Assembly: GCA_012656075.1 (NCBI GenBank)
Contig: JAAKBF010000221.1
Location: forward strand, 1 to 64,000
Direction: 5' to 3'
Length of the DNA stretch: 64,000 nt
Source: Phytophthora hibernalis
Taxonomy: Eukaryota; Oomycota; Peronosporomycetes; Peronosporales; Peronosporaceae
Shown here in pieces: positions 10,601 to 20,229 of the stretch. The position numbers and the translations under genes were made by a program. Within the stretch, counting starts at the first letter, position 1, and every line of letters begins with the position of its first letter. Under the pieces are notes generated by a model. That model saw only the letters and a list, made by a program, of their open reading frames with translations, had not been told where the DNA came from and ran no database searches.

Positions 10601-11540
10601 CAATAGGCTCCTTGTCTTCAGCTTGTCCTCTTCGTCCGGAATAGTAAGAATGTGAGCGTGTGGTAACCCTCGCTTCTGGAACTCCACGACGTAGATCCGC
10701 GCGGCCAGACGACCGATCACTCCCTCATCCAAATCCTTCAAAAGATCACGAAGGTATTGTTGCCATACGCGCGCGACAATGTCCGGACGATCCTGAGTTG
10801 TCTGACCGGCCGGTATCTTTCCCAGTATGTCATCACATTTTGGATTGCAAGTCTTGGTAACGAATGTGTCTGGTTTGCCGTACTCGCGCACGATAGCCAT
10901 AGAGTCTTGATACGCCTTGTACATGTAGCGAGGACTCCCCACGTGGGTCTCCGGAAGGATGACACGCTTCCCAATTTGACCGAGGAAGTGATCGTGGCCA
11001 GGACGCCGATCAGGGTGCACCAACTCGCCACTGCCACGATCGTACTCGGTAAGTAACGCTTCTCCTTCATCCAGCGCTACCGTGTTTTCGCTCTTGTAAG
11101 CATCACGAACGCCGTAATATTGGTCTGTACGAATATCCTTCTGGTGCGTTGCCACCCACCGCAGCTGCTCCTGTTCGCACTTGGCCCGTTGGTCGACGAC
11201 CCACTGCTGAAAGAGACGTCTGCCAAGGTGGAGCGCTGACATGTCGTCGACTTTCTGGAAAACTCGAAACGCGGCATGCGCACGTAGAGGTATCGCCCTC
11301 TTCTTGCGCACCTTTGCACCATTCGCGTATTGATCTGTAAAAGTCCAGCCGAGCTCGCCGTGCGGATGAGTAATGGGTACTGCAAAGGGCGTACGTGTTA
11401 TGCGTTTCGAACAGACGCAGAAGTTTGTGATCCCTGGCATAGAGTAGCAGATCGCGTGGTAGAGCCAGATTACCGTCTTCGATCATAGTGACTCCCATTT
11501 CCGACACCGTGGGCAAGTTATGGGTTGAACCGGGTTGCGA
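7631..11540 (-). mobile_element. Helitron with Rep/helicase, probably 5'-truncated
   Basis: The 3' end is well defined: on the minus strand, hairpin ccgccgcgtagcggcgg, CTAG (complement of 7631-7634), then T at 7630. The element runs on the minus strand through a degenerate Rep/helicase to about 11.5 kb, where plus-strand Gypsy integrase sequence takes over. A possible 5' boundary is around 11540, where the minus strand would read A then TC, but too little sequence lies upstream of the Rep frame for a full element. I therefore favour a truncated 5' side. Confidence 0.75.
7740..11510 (-). pseudogene. Helitron Rep/helicase transposase (RepHel), frameshifted
   Basis: Rolling-circle replication initiator fused to a Pif1-like helicase. 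In reading order on the minus strand: a Helitron-like N-terminal domain (from MGVTMIEDG near 11494); the HUH nuclease motif GLPHAH at about 10650; the two-tyrosine motif YLYKCVYKG near 10220-10250; helicase Walker A GPGGTGKST at 9140-9166; Walker B IIWDE and SGDFRQILPV near 8820-8940; and C-terminal motifs including MTINKAQGQT and YVALS near 7890-8000. The reading frame breaks at least five times (near 11.4, 10.5, 10.1, 9.4-9.6 and 8.0 kb), so no functional protein is made here. The key catalytic motifs themselves are still legible. The family and order of domains are certain; the exact ends are not. Confidence 0.9.
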
Positions 11541-13007
11541 TGGTTTCTCATGTAGGCGTCCCCGATACGGTGACGGGAACAGACTGCAAAGCTGTTCCTC
11601 GACGGCATCTTCCGATATCACGGTCTCCCAGAGACCATTGTCTCTGATCGAAGACACGCTTCGGAGTGTCTGTGCGGACTCTCCGGGAACTTGTCGGACG
11701 CCTGCCTATGGTTGAGTTTGCACTCAACAACGGGGTTCACGCGTCAACCGGGTTTTCCCCGTTCTACCTGAACGGTCTACGCCAGCCCCAAGTGTCAGTG
11801 ACACTGCGGGGAAGCTATGCTGCTTGGGGGAGGCTCTGAGAAAGCTCTTTCCTCCCAAGTGTCTGACGTGACACCGGTCGCATTGCGAAAACAATTAAAG
11901 ACCTTTGTCGATGACAGGCTTAATATCATAAACCGGGTTAGTGGTGCTATGGGTACCGCCCAAGATAAACAAAAGGAGTACTCTGACAAACATGAAAGAG
12001 GAAACATTAACGTGTTTAATGTGGGTGACTTAGTCCTAGTTGACAATAGGAACTTACCACTAAATCTGATAAGCTCCGTTGGTAGCAACAAGCTGAAGCA
12101 CCGCTTCATTGGACCTTTCACGGTCTTGACCAGGCACGGTGCGGCCTACGATCGATTTGCCTAAGTCGATGACGACCCACCCGACTTTCTATGTGGGTCG
12201 TCTGAAAGGTATCACGATCCTCAAGGCGACGGCCCTCATACGGAAGAGGAGGCGGTCCCCGCAAGGGCGACGTCACCTCCACGAATCGAGACGAGGTCTC
12301 AGTTGGCGGGGCCAACGACGAAGAATACAGCCGAAAAGAGGCCTGGTCGTACATCGGCTGCGGGTACGACAGACTCCCACCAAATGAAGGGCCGTACGCG
12401 TACGGGCCGTATTGATAAACTGCAAGCCTGCGGTTGAGACTGGGACTGATCCGGAGCCAGAGGTGAGTCTCCCGAGGAGACGCGAGTTCAACTTGCGTCG
12501 GAGCTCGGCAATCTCCCCGCGGAGATTGTCACGATCAAGCTCGGTCATCCGGCGATCCACTCGCTCGTGAATGTCGCCAACTTCGTGGCGCAGATCCGCC
12601 AAGGAATCTTGCAGGACCTCAAGAGCCCCGCGCTTCCAGGACCAATACCCAAAGCAATCTCAAGAGCGTACACCCGGTCACGAAGTTGCCGGATCTCATC
12701 CTGCTGGACAAGCACGAACGAGTCCCTGGTCCCACTCATGGGCCGTGGCGCCTCCTGCCGCGCCGGAGCATCGTACTCAAATGCGTGGGAGGCCCCGCCG
12801 GCTCTCCTTGACCGTAATGGGGAGATCCACTACCACGTTGAGCGAGTTCTCCGCGAGAGGCGCCGCCAAGGGAAGCGCCAAATTTTGGTAAAGTGGCGGG
12901 GTAACTCCTCGTCACAGAACTCATTGGAGCCGATTAAACGGCTCCCGGTTGACTTCCCGAAGGCTGTCGGAATCTGGAAACAGACCCGCCGGCAGCTTCG
13001 TAAGTAG
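11541..13007 (+). pseudogene. Ty3/Gypsy pol remnant: integrase C-terminal half and chromodomain
   Basis: Plus-strand fragments in order: integrase core pieces (AKLFLDGIFRYHGLPE near 11590; MVEFALNNGVHASTG near 11710), a linker domain (AQDKQKEYSDKHERG, VGDLVLVDNRNLP, RFIGPFTVL at 11960-12130), HPTFYVGRLKG near 12180, and a chromodomain (YHVERVLRERRRQGKRQ, LVKWRG) at about 12830-13007. The chromodomain would direct integration to particular chromatin. Frameshifts occur and about 40 codons are missing after VSDR near 11650. The upstream parts (protease, reverse transcriptase) are absent because Helitron sequence abuts at about 11.54 kb. Confidence 0.88.
12273..12739 (-). pseudogene. Antisense coiled-coil coding fragment inside the Gypsy remnant
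   Basis: On the minus strand this stretch encodes a convincing coiled coil: MSGTRDSFVLVQQDEIRQL and onward, then, after a frame change, MADLRHEVGDIHERVDRRM and LRGEIAELRRKLNSRLLG. Charged heptads of this sort are unlikely to arise by chance as the shadow of a plus-strand gene, and the plus-strand frame here has no recognisable domain. It lies between integrase and chromodomain and is probably related to the antisense protein at 13015-14361. Function unknown. Confidence 0.45.
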
Positions 13008-13014
13008 TCCTGGC

Positions 13015-14361
13015 CTATGCGGGGTATAGCGACAGCAGCCGCAACGCTATACCTGCGCTCGTCGTGAGCGCTGATCATGGCTTTACGCCGGAGCTCCTCC
13101 ATTTGACTTGTAAGCTGACGCTTACTGATCAAATGAGCGAACTCGATGCGAAAGTCACGCTGATCGAGAATGGCGGAGATACTCTGTTCGCCCCGGAGGC
13201 GGTCGATCTCCTGAGGGCGAAACCCCGAAGGAAGAGCCACTTCCAGATGAGATCCTCCGCCTGAGCACTCGTCGAAGTGTTCACGGGTTGGATCCAGGGA
13301 TAACCCCAAACGGGCACAAGCCCACCTTTGTTCTCACCCATCTTGCGAAGGCTAGTGAACTCCTTGAGCGGGGCTCGGTGCGGTGCCAACAACACGCATA
13401 TGGCAGCCTCTAAGTTGTTGTGAATCAACGGGTGGACCTCCACCAAAGCTAGCTAGAAAGCCCCTTGGAGGTTCGCCCTCCGATAAGGCCGCGCGATGCC
13501 ACGAGCTGCTCCAAGAACAACGGAGATCCTGTTTTCTCATCGGGCGGGAAGTAGCCCTTCGAATACGGAGACTCGGGCGCATAGTGCCTCGCAGGCGGGC
13601 AGCCGCAAGGCGCTTCTGTTGTTCATCAAGAGCATTGACAACAACCTCAGGCACGTGAACCTGCCCGCCCTCGTCTTCGGAATTGGACGAAGACTCGAAC
13701 AACGGCCGTTCTTTCTCCGCCTTGGTCACCTCTTGGAGAGGTAGCACGCTTCTTGGGCGTGGCGCGCTCGTCAGAATGACACGCGCGCTCATGAACCTCT
13801 GACAGAGTCAGGTTCTTGGGTGGCGAAGCCTCCTTGACGTCGGCATCAATAGCTTCGTCCGCGGCGGCTTTCGCCTGAGCTTCCGCACCAGCAACAGCAG
13901 GTTTGAACTCGTCGTACACCCCGCGCTCACTACCCTTGGGCGATGACGGAGTGTCATCAAGGTCAGCCTCATCGCCAGAGTAACGACCTGAGCGTTAAGC
14001 TCAGCGTCAATGGACCCGACAGGACTGTGGTCGATATAGACGAACCGAGGATTCGGTTTGTCATCAGCGACGTTGATCGCGATCGACTTCGCCGTGGCGA
14101 CCCCACAGCCCGAGTGGCCGCCTTGACGGCCTCATCGAGGGCAGAGGCCTTGACGTGAGGCTTGGCCGGGTTAGGCTTCGACCGCGAGGTCTTAGTCTTT
14201 GAAGGTGCTTTCGCACCGTGGCGTGTCTTCTTTGAGGCATGTTGCACGGGCCGATGTGGAGGCCAGGGAGTACTTGGGGAAATGCCAAGCACCCCGAAAA
14301 GCAGCCAACCGTGGCGCTCAACCTTCGATAAAATTCGACCGCGGGAAATGTTGAGAAACAT
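13015..14361 (-). pseudogene. Antisense gene in the 3' region of the Gypsy element, frame-broken
   Basis: Minus-strand frames that change register several times give a consistent protein. It starts with a basic Lys/Ser/Pro region (KKTRHGAKAPSKTKTSR), continues with an Ala-rich acidic part (AKAAADEAIDADVKEASPP; FESSSNSEDEGGQ), then EVHPLIHNNLEAAICVLLAP, FTSLRKMGENKGGLVPVWG, FRPQEIDRLRGEQSI and KRQLTSQMEELRRKA. The whole lies between the pol stop (13007) and the LTR (14433), in opposite orientation to pol. It could be a gag-like or accessory protein expressed antisense, or part of a second element inserted in reverse. I do not recognise a family. Confidence 0.5.
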
Positions 14362-14432
14362 CGTCTCGCTCCCGATTGGCTGGTACAGTCTTAGCCTAAG
14401 TGGGGGAGGATGTAGCGGGTTTACCAGAAGAG

Positions 14433-14740
14433 TGACAGGGTCACTGTTCTAAGATGGATACACATTGACTCCACGTCACTTATGGTGTGGAGCACACCAG
14501 GGCCACGTCACGGACGTACCACAGCCAACAGTTCATACATATAGGACAAACTATAGGTTACTTAGAAATTGTATTACAGGCCAATTTAAGGTACACCTAT
14601 AAATACACTCAGTCTTTAAACTACGCTATTCTAGCCACTCAGCTCCCGCAGACCAGGAGCTTGTAAACTGCCGTTCACTAAGAGTTTGTATACTCTTGAA
14701 GCTACGCTTTCCCAAGCAAGGTGCTTGTGTGACCCCGTCA
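14433..14740 (+). repeat. LTR (308 bp) of a Gypsy-type element, probably the 3' LTR
   Basis: The segment starts TGACAGGGTCAC and ends GTGACCCCGTCA, matching inverted termini of TG..CA type. A purine-rich tract (agtgggggagga, near 14400) lies just before it, as expected for a polypurine tract. A TATAAATA box at 14598-14605 points along the plus strand, in agreement with the pol remnant upstream. No partner LTR is visible in the window. Confidence 0.65.
14598..14605 (+). promoter_or_regulatory. TATA box inside the LTR
   Basis: The sequence tataaata lies about 165 bases into the LTR, in the U3/R position expected of a retrotransposon promoter. Confidence 0.5.
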
Positions 14741-14798
14741 CATGAAGAGAGCCAGTGAAAGTTTGCGCGCGCCGATCACATGATCATCACCTTTGTAG

Positions 14799-15188
14799 CT
14801 AGTGCAGTAGTCCGAGCAACTTTCTTTCCATTGCGGCGACGCGGACTAATTGGCTTCGGTGTTTTGAAGCCGACTTCGGTCCAGATGATCGTCGCTCGTC
14901 CAAAATGCCATTCGTGTTAGCTGGAAATGACGTGTCTGGCGGCTGGTTCATCAGTGCCTGCCGCTCTTCCAATGGGATTTTAAACCAAAGGGTTCTTAAC
15001 CGCTTGCCACCATGTCCACGAAGCCATTCGGAGTCCTTTTGAATACGTTCAGCAACACTTAGGAGTTTTCGATCATGAGCGTATCCCCGAGCGTAGTCAT
15101 TCCCGTTGCACGAAGCAAAATACCACACAGCGTTATGCACACGCATCCTTCTGCGTTGATTATTTAACTCATACGAAGTCGAAAGCAA
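14799..15188 (-). CDS. Hypothetical protein, 129 residues, probably repeat-associated
   Basis: An uninterrupted minus-strand frame with balanced composition: RRRMRVHNAVWYFASCNGN, ARGYAHDRKLLSVAERIQK, SEWLRGHGGKRLRTLWFKI and PLEERQALMNQPPDTSFP. The texture is that of a real globular protein, but I recognise no domain, signal peptide or membrane segment. It lies next to an LTR in repeat-rich DNA, so a transposon-borne or multicopy gene is likely. The reading frame may begin upstream of the first Met. Confidence refers to it being coding, not to function. Confidence 0.45.
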   Translation of the reverse strand: MLSTSYELNNQRRRMRVHNAVWYFASCNGNDYARGYAHDRKLLSVAERIQKDSEWLRGHGGKRLRTLWFKIPLEERQALMNQPPDTSFPANTNGILDERRSSGPKSASKHRSQLVRVAAMERKLLGLLH

Positions 15189-16437
15189 TTGTGCATGTGC
15201 ATTAAAGTGACTTAGATCGACTGAGACAAGAACACAAGGTAGTATAAAGATAATTCAACATCCTTCAAGAATTATTCCGTCGGAACGAAACTCATTTGTC
15301 TCATTGCCTCTTTATCTGATCAGCGTAACGGAATACAACACCAAACACAATTGCCTCTGAATAGAACAATCTAATGATCCTCAATAATTGTTGAATGCCT
15401 CAAGCATTAAGCACGGATTGCTTGATGGCCGACGCTAAACACGTGAAGATCATTGTTATTGTTGATGAAGAAGCCGAGCTTCCGTGCCTTCTGAAAGCTT
15501 TAAAATGATTTGCAAACGTCTCAAAACAGTGAATCCTTCTTCAGCGCACGGCAGCGGCACCACTAGCCGGCACCTACTACTTCTTACTTGGAGGGCAGCA
15601 GCATCACTCGCCAGCACCCTCCTTCTTACGTGCAAATTTCTAGACACACGAGTTTATATATAAAGTCCATGCATAAAGATCAATTTGCCGGGAAGGCTTG
15701 CCCGCGTGGATCGCTTCACAAACAGCAGAACTGAGAGCGCCAAGGGAGGACCAGCAGCGTGTGCTTCCATTTCGGCGTCTTTCTGACTGACCATAAAAAT
15801 TTAGTGTTTGGTCGACCTGCGATATCATATATTCTGAGATTATCACCTACCATATAAAGTGGCAGGGATGCTGTTGAAGTGGCACTTTGACATGTGGTAC
15901 AGTGTATTTATGTATTATACTTTATATATATGTATATTTCACTGGGCAGTCGACAACCTCTCGAGCTTTCATCGATGAGTTGGCCCCCTTTGGCAATGTA
16001 CCACGGGGGCCAACTCATCGAGGAATCAGTTAAAAATATTACCGCAAAGCCCGCTCAGTGCTACAAACAGATACATTAAATATTTAAGGATGACACCCAT
16101 TTCGGTTTACAAAATGACAGAGCCTGCATACAGTAAAGTAAGCATACATAGAACGGGCATCACGAGAGCAAATCGCTTGCAAAAACGACACAAATTCGCT
16201 AGCATTTTCCTATGGATGAATAACAATGTCTCTCCGACCAAACTTCATCTTTGTATGGTACATATTAGCCAATGAGATTGGTCTTTAATTCGGTTTTGGC
16301 CAATAAAAACCATCTCTATGGTTTTTGACGAATCGAATCACGTCAACGATTTTATTTCATCCAATAAAAATACGATTTTACGTTGCAGTCGGAAGCTGAG
16401 CGATTCCGACATATCTGGTCGGAGCTGACGCCCAGAT
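15189..16437. other. Non-coding region between repeat gene and Crypton
   Basis: No supported gene; only short frames without recognisable content. A strong hairpin is present at 15972-16021 and is listed separately. CCAAT-type pieces (gccaatgagattgg, ggccaataaaaacc) occur at 16266-16310, shortly upstream of the recombinase gene, and could act in its promoter. Confidence 0.45.
15972..16021. repeat. Perfect 17-bp inverted repeat (hairpin)
   Basis: The arm tcgatgagttggccccc at 15972-15988 is followed after 16 bases by its exact complement at 16005-16021. It could fold as a stable hairpin in RNA or DNA, or be a recent fold-back remnant. There is no T run after it that would suggest a terminator. 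Confidence 0.7.
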
Positions 16438-16510
16438 ATGTGTATCGTGCTACAAGCGAGAGGTGCGCTACGTATCACTCGCATATTTGCCGCCTCTCCG
16501 ACCAAGAGTA

Positions 16511-18539
16511 ATGAGCCTAAACGATTTGAAGCCCGCCAACACCAAGCGCGCGCGCGCGACGGCCATAAAGGCGTTCAATCGCTTCCTCTCCGCCGAGGGC
16601 ACGAGCATGGAGCATGTCAAGGCGTTGATCGTTGTCGACCCAAGCCGCGCGGGTGGCATCCTAGTGACGCTAATGGACAAGTTCGGTGTGTACCTAGTAT
16701 TCCATGCAGGAGCAAAGGGGCTGCACTTGTCGCGCCACTCCGTCGCTCAATATTTCCGCCAAGCGAAGTGCTGGCTCCTCGACGAGTACCCTGTTCAAGG
16801 TGGAGCTGTGGCCCGCCAGCTGCTAGGCTTGGGGCGTACCCTTGAACAGCACTGCATCAAACGCGAGAGTGGTGGGTTTGTCAAGAAAGCGGTTGCATGC
16901 ACGAAGGATGATCTCAAGAAGATGACAAGTTATCTGTATTCAACGGCCTGCTGTGCGTCAGACTACCAAGATTCAGCACTGCTATGCCTATTGTGGTATC
17001 TCTTCGGGCGCGCTTCGGACCTGACCTATGTCCGGAAGCAGCAGCTCACCATCGGTGCTGGTGGCGTGTTCTTCATCCGCTTCATCCGCGTGAAGACGTC
17101 AGACGAGCAGACACTGTCGCTCTTTCCCGACGAAGACTTCATGACTTGCCCGCTGCTGGCGCTCGCTCTGGCCTTGATCTTGCAGGAGTCGCCGTGCGCA
17201 GTGCTGATCAATCACTTGCCAGTGCAGTCGAAGGACGTCCCTGTTGAGCTGACCGACTCGATCCCATTGCTGGATCTGCTTGAAGACAGCGGCGCCCTAG
17301 ATTCTTCTCAGACGTCGAAGAGAAGCACGACCGTCCACACGACACCGACAGTCGGAGTCCACGCTCTTGTCAACCGCTTGCTCGATCGTGTTGTTGGTCC
17401 AGCTGGAGTCGAAGAGCCGCTGACCTCTCATTCGTTTCGACGTGGCGGCGCGCAGCATGCGAACGCGAGCTCAGAGCTGACGGCGCAGTGGATATTAGAT
17501 CGCGGAGCCTGGAACTTGACCACGACCAACAAAGCCTTCGCGTACGTCTTCAATACTCCGAAAGAAGACCATCAAGTAGCCAAGGTGCTGAGCGGGATGG
17601 CGCCAAAGCAAGCCTGTGTTCTTCCGTCACTTGAAGTCTTCGACTCGACTACACAAGAGGATATTAGAGGTTAGCCGCAAGCTCTTCAATTCGAGTCATG
17701 CTCTGGGTAACAAGGCCTTCAATGTCTGCGCTGCTGTAAGAGATGTGCTGACAGCAACTATCTTCCTCCACTACCCGTCGTTGATGAAGACCAACGCGCA
17801 GGCGCCTGCAATGAAGACGATCCAGCGATGCGTTGAAGCCTCTGGTTTGACGATGACGAGTCTGCTTGCTTGGTCACAGCAACTCACGAGGTCAAAAGCT
17901 CAAGCCAACACCACCGCAGAAGACCTGATGGAAGGAAACGTGAAGGCCAAAGTTGCGTTCGAACATCAGACTGCCTTGATTGAAAGGTTAATCGAGGTCA
18001 ACCGTAGCCTCGAGGCTCGAGTCAAATCCCTAGAAGCTGCAAATACCAACACTGAAGCGAAATCATCAGCACATGTAGATCAAGCCAAGCGACCAAGAGA
18101 TGAAGATGAAATCGTACCGGTGAAGCGCCGACGCCGTTCAAAGACGATACCACTTATGGACACCTGGTTCGCGTGGTACACTGCCGTTCCGCGCGGATGG
18201 CTAAGCACGGACAAGCACAAGAAATCAGATGCCAAGCAGCTTGTGGCCTTCATGAAGCTCTTCATTGAAGACGGATACACGCTCGACGAGTCATCGCCCA
18301 GCTACAAGGATAATGTCCGTCAGCTCGGAGAGTTAGCGTCAAGCAAAGTCACTGCGTACCTTGGCGCGCGAGGCGTACCGTCAAAGGGATCCAACGCTGT
18401 ACTCAAGGCACTTCGGCAGCTGCATCGCGAGGGAAGCCACAACGACCTCATCAACGCCTATCGCCAGCGTCTCGCCATCGATAGAGTTGTAGACCCTGCA
18501 CCTATTCATCACCAAGGCACACTCAAGCTGCTCCCGTAA
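16511..18539 (+). pseudogene. Crypton-type tyrosine recombinase transposase, one frame break
   Basis: DNA-cutting enzyme of the tyrosine recombinase family, which moves Crypton elements. From the ATG at 16511, the catalytic set is complete: Arg167 (in LFGRASDL), His307 and Arg310 (SHSFRRGG), Trp334 (DRGAWNL) and the nucleophile Tyr345 (AFAYVFNT). The first frame ends at 17674; the second (to 18539) carries a Leu/Glu coiled coil with a nuclear-localisation-like KRRRRS cluster and a C-terminal domain (LMDTWFAWYTAVPRGWLS) that may bind DNA. The join needs a one-register shift at about 17655-17675; a single indel or ribosomal frameshifting would do. No terminal repeats are seen, as is normal for Cryptons. 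Apart from this one break the element looks young. Confidence 0.8.
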
Positions 18540-18626
18540 CGCAACACGATCTTCTTTCCCACGTCCTTGTAGTCGGTGCTTCCGTTGATGTCAGGTCTGC
18601 AGCAGTCATTCGAGCATAGAAAATTT

Positions 18627-18690
18627 ACCGATGGGCGGAATCGAACCACCTTCTTCCCTTTCGGGAGCTCTTCCATTGAGCTACATCGGT
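18627..18690 (-). ncRNA. 64-nt tRNA-like structure with a tetraloop in place of the anticodon arm
   Basis: On the minus strand the sequence folds as a cloverleaf. Acceptor stem ACCGATG/CATCGGT: 7 of 7 pairs. D stem GCTC/GAGC: 4 of 4. T arm GGTGG-TTCGATT-CCGCC: five pairs, one G-U. Where an anticodon arm should be, there is TCCC-GAAA-GGGA, a four-pair stem capped by a GNRA tetraloop, so there is no anticodon. The overall shape is like mascRNA, the tRNA-like product of MALAT1 processing. It lies 87 bases beyond the Crypton stop, on the other strand. It could be a processing signal, a SINE head, or a shortened tRNA relic. Confidence 0.55.
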
Positions 18691-20170
18691 GGGGTTAGAC
18701 AACAACCTCGCAGGGTACTCGTCTGGAGTGCTCGACGGGGAATTAACGGTGATTCACAGTTCTTCGTGGCCGCGATAAACCCTCTAAGGTGACCGATGCT
18801 CGGTACACCCCCTCAATTCACCGCGCCGGGTGGTCAATCGAGCACTGAGCTCACAGAGCAAAATGGCGCAGCAAAATTGCACGTGCGCCACTCATTTACG
18901 AGGCGTAATTACGTATACCACCTATCAAGGAGCCAATCATTTGAGAGGATGTATTTTTACGAAACCTCCACAATCTGGTGTGATATAAAATTTTGCGATG
19001 CGTCGGATGCTGGTCGGAGTTGCACTGACGGTCGGAGACGTGACGATATGGAAGTGGACTATGGGCGATCGTGTTTATCCAATAGCTTACGTGTAAATAA
19101 AATTCTGAATTATAAAAAGTAAAATATCGAAGACCCTCCTCCCCATTCTCTCATCCCTGACACACCTGGGCACTTCTTTTCCAATCACTTCTCAATGCTG
19201 CCATTCGCTCCAATATGGATGGGACGTCGACCGCCATGGCGTTCCAACGCGAGTGCCGCCGCTGGACAGACTGATGTTCAAGTTTATTGCCTAGGCGCCG
19301 CGCCGGCAGATCATCATCTTCAATGAGCATGTGTTGTAGCGCTCACCTGCGTCGGGAGCCAGTCACGTCGCACATACACACAGCCAAACAGGTGACCGTC
19401 CGAGCGCTGGGGGGTCGACTTCGGAGGCCAGCGGGGAACGCATGCAACTGAATGCAAAGTTCCTTCTGCGACGGCTTACCGTGTCGTTACGCTAGCTACT
19501 GCGGACTGCTACTTAGAACTGGACTGCGTAATGCGAGTATCGGAAGGGTATTTCACGACGAAACTTGCCAGGTTAGAATATATGTTGTTGCGCTGGGTAA
19601 GTAGTAGTTCTCTTTCAAAGTTTAGATCTAACGCGTGTTTGCATCAGGAAAATAAGTCTTGAAGGGGAAACCCGGTTACAAACTATGTGGATGATGCTTA
19701 GTGTTGGATGAGAACCCGACTAGTCCAGACTATTTTTAGCGTCTCCATCATTCCGAACGATCCGGAATGTACCGAATCGTTCTTATCTCATTAAGTACGA
19801 TATCGAGGATCGGTTCCACGTTAGTTTCAAACGAACTCAGCAGAGTGCGCGCTATCCTCTCGAAGATGCGGTCGTCTCCGGTGCTCAGTGTTGCCACGCC
19901 ACCTCCACCAGCAGACGCGGCATCAACTATGTTCATGCCACCTGTTCCGGCAGCGGCAACTTCCATCTTAAAGATCTCCATGTCCGGTTCCAAGAAACTC
20001 GCGTTCAAGCTCTACTTCATCGACGGCTTACACTCGTGCTCAGCTGTCTCGGGCTAGAAGGCCGTCTCACTCAGCACGAAGGGCCCCCGATGAGCCTCGT
20101 AGTCTTCAGGGAAGCAATCACGGGCCAGTCGACGTCTTTCGGAGAGTCCTGATTAAATATCAAGCACCCT
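18691..20170. other. No recognisable gene
   Basis: Short frames only. A minus-strand frame at 19748-20008 (86 codons, with MEVAAAGTGGMNIVDAASAG and ERIARTLLSSFETNVEPIL) has plausible helices but no domain I know. It may be the end of a broken transposon protein. The region 19100-19740 shows nothing. Confidence 0.35.
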
Positions 20171-20229
20171 CGTGCAGCACCTCACTGGCGTCAACAACGT
20201 TTTGCAAGAAATTGACGAAGATGGCGGAA

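Noticed and set aside
9670..10644. Plus-strand frame of 324 codons
   Set aside because: It lies opposite the Helitron Rep coding region, whose motifs (SEP region, two-tyrosine motif) explain the openness; the plus-strand product has no domain.
11548..11730. Minus-strand frame as an upstream part of the Helitron Rep
   Set aside because: Its plus strand encodes readable Gypsy integrase, so the minus-strand frame is a shadow.
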